Below are positions 41,210-45,110 of a stretch of DNA of 45,110 nucleotides, one piece after another. The position numbers and the translations under genes were made by a program. Position 1 is the first letter of the stretch. Every line of letters starts with the position of its first letter. The notes beneath the pieces were generated by a model. The model saw only the letters and a program-made list of their open reading frames with translations. It was not told where the DNA came from and searched no databases. This stretch comes from Mycolicibacterium palauense (lineage in GTDB: Bacteria > Actinomycetota > Actinomycetes > Mycobacteriales > Mycobacteriaceae), in NCBI RefSeq assembly GCF_002592005.1, contig NZ_NVQF01000045.1, forward strand, positions 1 to 45,110. Reading direction: 5' to 3'.

Positions 41210-43863
41210 GGATTATCCACATCGGACTCGATGAGTTCATCCGAGTCGTCAGGCGTTTCGACCTCAACATCCGGCATTGAAGCAATGTCAGCGGTCACGT
41301 ATTCAACGTTCGCTCGCCGCGATGCGCTTTCTGGAAAGACGAGCCCAACTCCCACTAGATGTTCAGCCGCACGCAGGGGTTTGCGCGTCTTCATGGAGCC
41401 GCGAACAGGACGGCTGTCCTTGGACACAGGATACAAAAGAATAAGACCCGATCCGTCGCCGTACCCTCCGGCCGCTGGCGGGCTCCGAAAGGTCGATAGT
41501 TCTGACGGCTTCGTATCAGCTGTCAGCCTGCCCTCCGGTATCCGAATATCGATCACTCGATCGTGACGGCTCATCAGAGCTTTGATATCCGCATATGTCG
41601 CTCCACCTATCTCCTGGAGTTTGGCTCGGTTAATGCACCCTGTTTCTCCACCCAAACCCAGCTGGACCGAACCAAGGTACTCGGAATCCGAACTTCGACC
41701 CATAACTGCGATGTTGAACCTCAGCAGCTCGCCTTCTGCCCTTCGGTCAAGGATGTAGCGGCTGATCAGTTCGCTGTCTAGGTCTCGGGAGTTCTCATGA
41801 AAGTTGTAGGTGGCGAGGAAGCTGACGACATTCTCCGAGTCGACGCCTTGTAGGACCATTATCCCAGGCCGTGGAGACCAACGCTCACAATCTTTGGCTG
41901 ACAAGACCAGCGTTCGCGCTGCCTTCAAATTTTGCGATAACCATCTTTTGTCTCGGTGGTTGAAAAGGATCGTCTGGAGCCGACGTCCTGCATACGAGGC
42001 CTCGGCGCGGCGCGCGTGCTGCATCTTCGCCGCTGAGGTAATGGCGAGCGTCGGATGCGTGCGAATCCGTACCCCGAACTGTTCCGGCGTTAGGTGCTCG
42101 ACCTCTAGCCTTTCAACGTCATATCGCACCTCCTGTTCGACCGTGGCCAAGTGATGAAACCAACCCCGCATCTCGTCGGTCATCCAGATTCGAGTCAGGT
42201 CGGCATATCCGTTTCGGTACCCGAACCACCGCCCCATCTGGAGCAACGTGTCGTAGGCGGAAGCGCTGCGGACAAAGAACGAGACCGCCAAACCTTCTAG
42301 CGTCAATCCTCGTGAAAGGGTGTTTCCGCCAACTGCGATGATGACACGGGGATTATGATCGTCAAAGGATAGCCTCTCGACACTTCTCGAATTGTCCATT
42401 ACGACTTCGGCATCGTCTACAACACTGGGCAGTTCCTCCAATATGGATTCCCATACGACTTCTTCAAGCCCAAAATCAATGGCGGTCACCTTCCTGCATT
42501 CTTCTGCCCACTGCCGTTCCATGGCATCCAAGAGGACGCTATCCCCACGCGTAAGTCGAGCCCGCAAGGTGGTTATGTGATCTCTAATGCACTGCGCAGT
42601 ACGTTCGTGAACGTCGATATGTTGTGACGTATGCACGAGGGCAGTCGCGTGGCGATTGCCCTTACGACGGACACGCCTCGCGGCAGTGCTCATCATGAAG
42701 TACCGCAATGCGGCCTCCAAACTATCGGTGACGCGCGGCTCAAACTCGTGGCGTTTAGCCGCGCCCTTTGGCCTGAGATCGTCAAGCTCTTCTTCAGGCA
42801 CGGAACGCACAAAGTCGTTTCCGTCATCGCCTACGTCGATATCGTCAAAGTCGAGTGCCTCTCGACCGAAAATTGCTTCAGGACCGATGTAGGGACGGGG
42901 GCGCGGGAGATCAACAATGAAGTCTCGGGGGTACAGATCCTCATAGTCGCTTGGGTCGATCAACACATTTGCGAAAGGCGTCGCAGTATATCCAACGTAT
43001 GCAGACTTTGGGGCCTTGTTCACGATCTCTCTAATGAGGCCGTTGATCCGCGTCGGCTGTCTCTCAGGTTTCGATGTGCTGACTGTGGCCTGATCCGCCT
43101 CGTCGTCAATTATTAGGACTGGACACGCAGCCAGCACCTCAGGCCGCGCAGAAAACAGCCAATTCTTGAGCGCTCGAAGTCGCGGGCCGTTCTTCTTCAC
43201 AACAGCAAGGACACATTGACGCTGGGTTGACAGAAGCGCATCGACATTCGCGGTCGGCCGGAAATCATCCTCATTTGTGAGGCGATGCCAGATATTGCTG
43301 TGAGGCTCCCAGAGCTGCTCGTTCAGTCGATCCTGGGTCTGCTGCCGAAGAGCGTCATGGATACCCGAAAGCACTATGAAAAGCCGATAACCAGCATCGG
43401 CGGCCTTTGCTATGACCGCTGTGAAATTTGTCGTCTTTCCGCTCTGAACGTACCCAAGAACCAAGCCACGGCAATGGTATTCGCCCTTGCCAGCCGGGTT
43501 CGGCAGGTTCGCCACCACCTTGGTCGACGAATCGTTCAAATCACCTACCATCGCATCATCCCAACCGTCCGCTCGGAGAATCTCGACTAACGCCGACCAG
43601 TTGCGATCTTCCTCCCGAGGCCCCGGGTACCAAGACTCGATGTTGCCCGCCACCACCGACGTGGGCACTTGGGCATTGCGAATAAGCTCACTGAGCTCGC
43701 GGATACGCTGCGCGGCATCTTCGACACGCCCGCGGTCCACAATCTGCGCTAACTCATTTACGGCCGCTTCGAGCGTTAGCGATGGACTATCGCGGATTAT
43801 TCGACCGAGTTGCTTAACGACAGGGTTCTCGGCAGCTAGCGAGTCAAGGTCCGTTGCTGTCAT
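41206..43863 (-). CDS. Z1-domain superfamily 2 helicase/ATPase
   Basis: 885 residues. Walker A is GYVQSGKTTNF (about 137-147), Walker B LIIDDEAD (about 250-257), motif III GYTATPFANV, a late motif LSRGLTLEGL and motif VI QMGRWFGYR. These belong to the SF2 fold with the Z1 domain described from MORC- and Vsr-linked restriction loci. The enzyme would translocate DNA to feed the nuclease. ATG 43863 is preferred over GTG 43875 because the AGGAG element (43875-43879 on the complement) would overlap the GTG but is 11 bases ahead of the ATG. It lies 14 bases after the small lead gene and overlaps the PD-(D/E)XK gene. Confidence 0.92.
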   Translation of the reverse strand: MTATDLDSLAAENPVVKQLGRIIRDSPSLTLEAAVNELAQIVDRGRVEDAAQRIRELSELIRNAQVPTSVVAGNIESWYPGPREEDRNWSALVEILRADGWDDAMVGDLNDSSTKVVANLPNPAGKGEYHCRGLVLGYVQSGKTTNFTAVIAKAADAGYRLFIVLSGIHDALRQQTQDRLNEQLWEPHSNIWHRLTNEDDFRPTANVDALLSTQRQCVLAVVKKNGPRLRALKNWLFSARPEVLAACPVLIIDDEADQATVSTSKPERQPTRINGLIREIVNKAPKSAYVGYTATPFANVLIDPSDYEDLYPRDFIVDLPRPRPYIGPEAIFGREALDFDDIDVGDDGNDFVRSVPEEELDDLRPKGAAKRHEFEPRVTDSLEAALRYFMMSTAARRVRRKGNRHATALVHTSQHIDVHERTAQCIRDHITTLRARLTRGDSVLLDAMERQWAEECRKVTAIDFGLEEVVWESILEELPSVVDDAEVVMDNSRSVERLSFDDHNPRVIIAVGGNTLSRGLTLEGLAVSFFVRSASAYDTLLQMGRWFGYRNGYADLTRIWMTDEMRGWFHHLATVEQEVRYDVERLEVEHLTPEQFGVRIRTHPTLAITSAAKMQHARRAEASYAGRRLQTILFNHRDKRWLSQNLKAARTLVLSAKDCERWSPRPGIMVLQGVDSENVVSFLATYNFHENSRDLDSELISRYILDRRAEGELLRFNIAVMGRSSDSEYLGSVQLGLGGETGCINRAKLQEIGGATYADIKALMSRHDRVIDIRIPEGRLTADTKPSELSTFRSPPAAGGYGDGSGLILLYPVSKDSRPVRGSMKTRKPLRAAEHLVGVGLVFPESASRRANVEYVTADIASMPDVEVETPDDSDELIESDVDNP

Positions 43864-43877
43864 CAATTCAGCCACTC

Positions 43878-44132
43878 CTACGCCTTCATGGGATTCGACG
43901 TCGGACCAGGGGGAAGCTTTGGGAAAACCTCATAGAGAATCCGCAGAAGATCACCAGCTCGCGCCTCGTCCACCTGGAGCACCTGAATCGTCGTTCCGTC
44001 CGAGGCATAGGTCTCGAGCTGCAACACTCGGCCTTCACGTTCTGCTCGATCGTAGGTCCACCCACACTCGACCTTTGTTCTGTAGCTAATAGTGCGGTCG
44101 CTCCGGTAGCGAAAGCCCGTGACCAATGCCAT
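43878..44132 (-). CDS. Small conserved defence-associated protein, unknown function
   Basis: 84 residues: ALVTGFRYRSDRTISYRTKVEC, then RVLQLETYASDGTTIQVLQVDEARAGDLLRILYEVFPKL. The pattern resembles a widespread small family (LQLxTYGSxxR....SQxxQLDexxAxxLxxILxxxFPgL) whose genes sit next to restriction and other defence genes, as I recall. The start is uncertain: ATG 44132 has GGATGGAG six bases before it, but ATG 44144 and an upstream GTG are open too. It precedes the Z1 gene by 14 bases and is probably the first gene of the operon, placing its promoter in 44133-44300. Confidence 0.65.
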   Translation of the reverse strand: MALVTGFRYRSDRTISYRTKVECGWTYDRAEREGRVLQLETYASDGTTIQVLQVDEARAGDLLRILYEVFPKLPPGPTSNPMKA

Positions 44133-44488
44133 GCAGCGCTCCATCCCTCTGGGGTCGCATCCCACCGTGCCTCGAGTAGGCGCCGAAGTACAGACTTCCA
44201 TTCCAGCACCACACGTTCCCACCCATTCGCTCAGTAAGATACCGCGGCTACCTGCGACTGTCCCACAATCCGAGCTGCGCGCAGATGTTCAGCTATTGGA
44301 CGTAGGACCTCAATTTGGGCAAACTTGGACCTTCCTGGCGTGCGGTCTGCCCGCCAACCTGCAGGGAAAAATTCCGCGCATCAAAGGACTCACATACGAG
44401 GTCCAACTCAAGATCGCGCCGAGCACATGTCGGCGGCGGGAGCTTGGTTGTGCGAGGCCGGCAACATTCGCGAACAACTCGCAGCGCT
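44133..44488. other. Island right edge without a confident gene
   Basis: About 350 bases upstream of the restriction operon. It should contain the promoter for the leftward genes, but no clear -10/-35 pair was seen. A plus-strand stretch from 44427 reads MSAAGAWLCEAGNIREQLAALYRNP and then loses protein character; it may be a short gene fragment. Base composition is intermediate. Confidence 0.4.
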
Positions 44489-44833
44489 CTACCGCAACCC
44501 CGTTGACGCTAGTGGCCCCGAGTCCGGGTCCCGCACCTCGGCCAGCATCGACTCCGTCGTGACCGCACTGGCCGCGGTCACCTTCGCCACATCCCACAGG
44601 GTCGAGAGCCCCGAGCCCAGCTTGGGCGCATCGTAGGAGTCGGCCCGGCTGATCTGCAGGGGCAAGTCGTCGCGGGCGTTGAGCAGCCCGGCGGCGATGC
44701 TGGTGTTCGAGTCGACCACCGACTCATAGATCACCCTGGTCACATCCTCGACCCCGGCCGCCACCACGGTGGACGCCGCACCGAAACCCCCGACGGGTCC
44801 GCTGCACAGATAGCTAACACTGGCGGGTCCCCG
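44489..44833 (-). pseudogene. Gene fragment, unrecognised
   Basis: A coherent high-GC minus-strand frame reads GFGAASTVVAAGVEDVTRV, SVVDSNTSIAAGLLNARDD and GLSTLWDVAKVTAASAVTTE, ending at 44489. Upstream it is closed by a TAA at 44834-44836. GTG 44767 could be a start, giving 92 codons, but the protein-like sequence continues upstream of it, which suggests the 3' part of a longer host gene cut by recombination. The family was not recognised. It may mark the right edge of the island. Confidence 0.4.
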
Positions 44834-45110
44834 TTATCAGCATTGCGGTCGTCGCGACGAGCTCGTCCTGTGTGATCCTCCCGCACTGGGAAAATGGCGG
44901 CGGGCATCCAGGAACCGGCTTCCCAGCAGACGTGGACTGGGTGTCCACCTGCTGTCAGATAGTTGCACAGCTCTGGCTGAACGGAGCAATGATCAGAACT
45001 TGTGGATGACCCTCGGTGTGGGGGCGTGAAAGTGGGCGCACCTTCCCGAGGATGATCTGAAGTCCAAGGTTCTCTGATCAAGACCGGCGTTGGCGCGCTG
45101 GTTGGGAAGG
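44834..45110. other. Unassigned right end
   Basis: No convincing frame or family. Composition is lower in GC than the host genes and resembles the non-coding margins of mobile elements, but no inverted repeat or transposase fragment could be shown. Confidence 0.4.

Larger units (their letters stand above)
27986..44488. other. Genomic island carrying a multi-gene restriction locus
   Basis: Compared with the flanking genes, this block uses more A/T-ending codons, has poorer GC-skewed codon periodicity, and holds genes with mobile-defence profiles (C5 methyltransferase, Vsr, Z1 helicase, PD-(D/E)XK, GHKL ATPases, ART-fold protein). It starts directly at a truncated DUF4926-like gene and ends next to a truncated gene. 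No integrase, tRNA or flanking direct repeat was found, so the transfer mechanism is unclear and the edges are approximate. Confidence 0.7.

Noticed and set aside
44119..44562. Plus-strand 147-codon frame near the right edge
   Set aside because: Overlaps the 5' part of the small lead gene and reads as Ser/Pro/Thr-rich shadow sequence.
44834..45110. Possible insertion-sequence end at the right border
   Set aside because: No transposase frame and no terminal repeat could be shown within the window.
1..45110. CRISPR arrays, tRNA or rRNA genes, integrase and attachment sites
   Set aside because: No regularly spaced repeats, cloverleaf-like sequences, ribosomal segments, integrase motifs or flanking direct repeats were recognised by eye.

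Overview
The window reads as chromosome from a high-GC actinobacterium, most likely a Mycobacteriaceae member (Mycolicibacterium-like). The grounds are an MmpL-family RND lipid transporter beside a fatty-acyl-AMP ligase and a PKS, a fused OtsB1-type protein (HAD + trehalose-phosphatase + GH65, the Rv2006 architecture), YrbEA/YrbEB permeases, frequent GTG starts, and promoters placing the -10 box six bases before the start codon (leaderless mRNAs). Species-level placement is inference; no rRNA or tRNA gene was seen.

Layout. Bases 1-172 are compositionally foreign and end in a perfect 27-bp inverted repeat, possibly a contig-end artefact. Bases 230-1998 (minus) hold a SnoaL-like protein coupled to a cytochrome P450. 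Bases 2122-5252 (minus) hold pflA and pflB, a complete pyruvate formate-lyase pair. Bases 5444-7626 hold a TetR regulator and a divergent class A flavin monooxygenase sharing a two-site operator/promoter region.

Bases 8024-19203 (minus) form one tightly packed operon: DarB-like KAS III, DarA-like flavodoxin-fold protein, free ACP, single-module PKS (KS-AT-ACP, no reductive domains), fatty-acyl-AMP ligase, MmpL transporter, histidine kinase and NarL-type response regulator. Proposed logic: the ligase loads a fatty acid, the PKS adds one malonyl unit and leaves the beta-keto group, DarB/DarA perform a head-to-head condensation to a cyclohexanedione or resorcinol lipid, MmpL exports it, and the two-component system senses the envelope. 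A small gene just downstream (7583-7879) has a strong palindrome upstream that could be a regulator site.

Bases 19473-27783 are conventional host genes: acyltransferase, alpha/beta hydrolase with a textbook leaderless promoter, an orphan yrbEA-yrbEB pair without mce genes, otsB1, and a small putative lipoprotein.

From about 27986 to about 44488 lies an island of lower GC and different codon use. It starts beside a truncated DUF4926-like gene. It carries an ADP-ribosyltransferase-fold protein with an apparently frameshifted partner, a PP1/ApaH-like phosphoesterase, and a large putative restriction system: an m5C methyltransferase fused to an EndoIII-like [4Fe-4S] domain, a MORC-like GHKL ATPase, a Vsr endonuclease, a DUF6339-like protein, an unknown protein, a second GHKL ATPase, a PD-(D/E)XK protein (DUF4420-like), a Z1-domain SF2 helicase and a small conserved lead protein. 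The core five genes overlap by ATGA. This fits the MORC/Z1/Vsr-linked restriction-modification neighbourhoods described in comparative genomics, with the methyltransferase fusion as the most unusual element. The right edge (44489-45110) holds a gene fragment and unassigned DNA.
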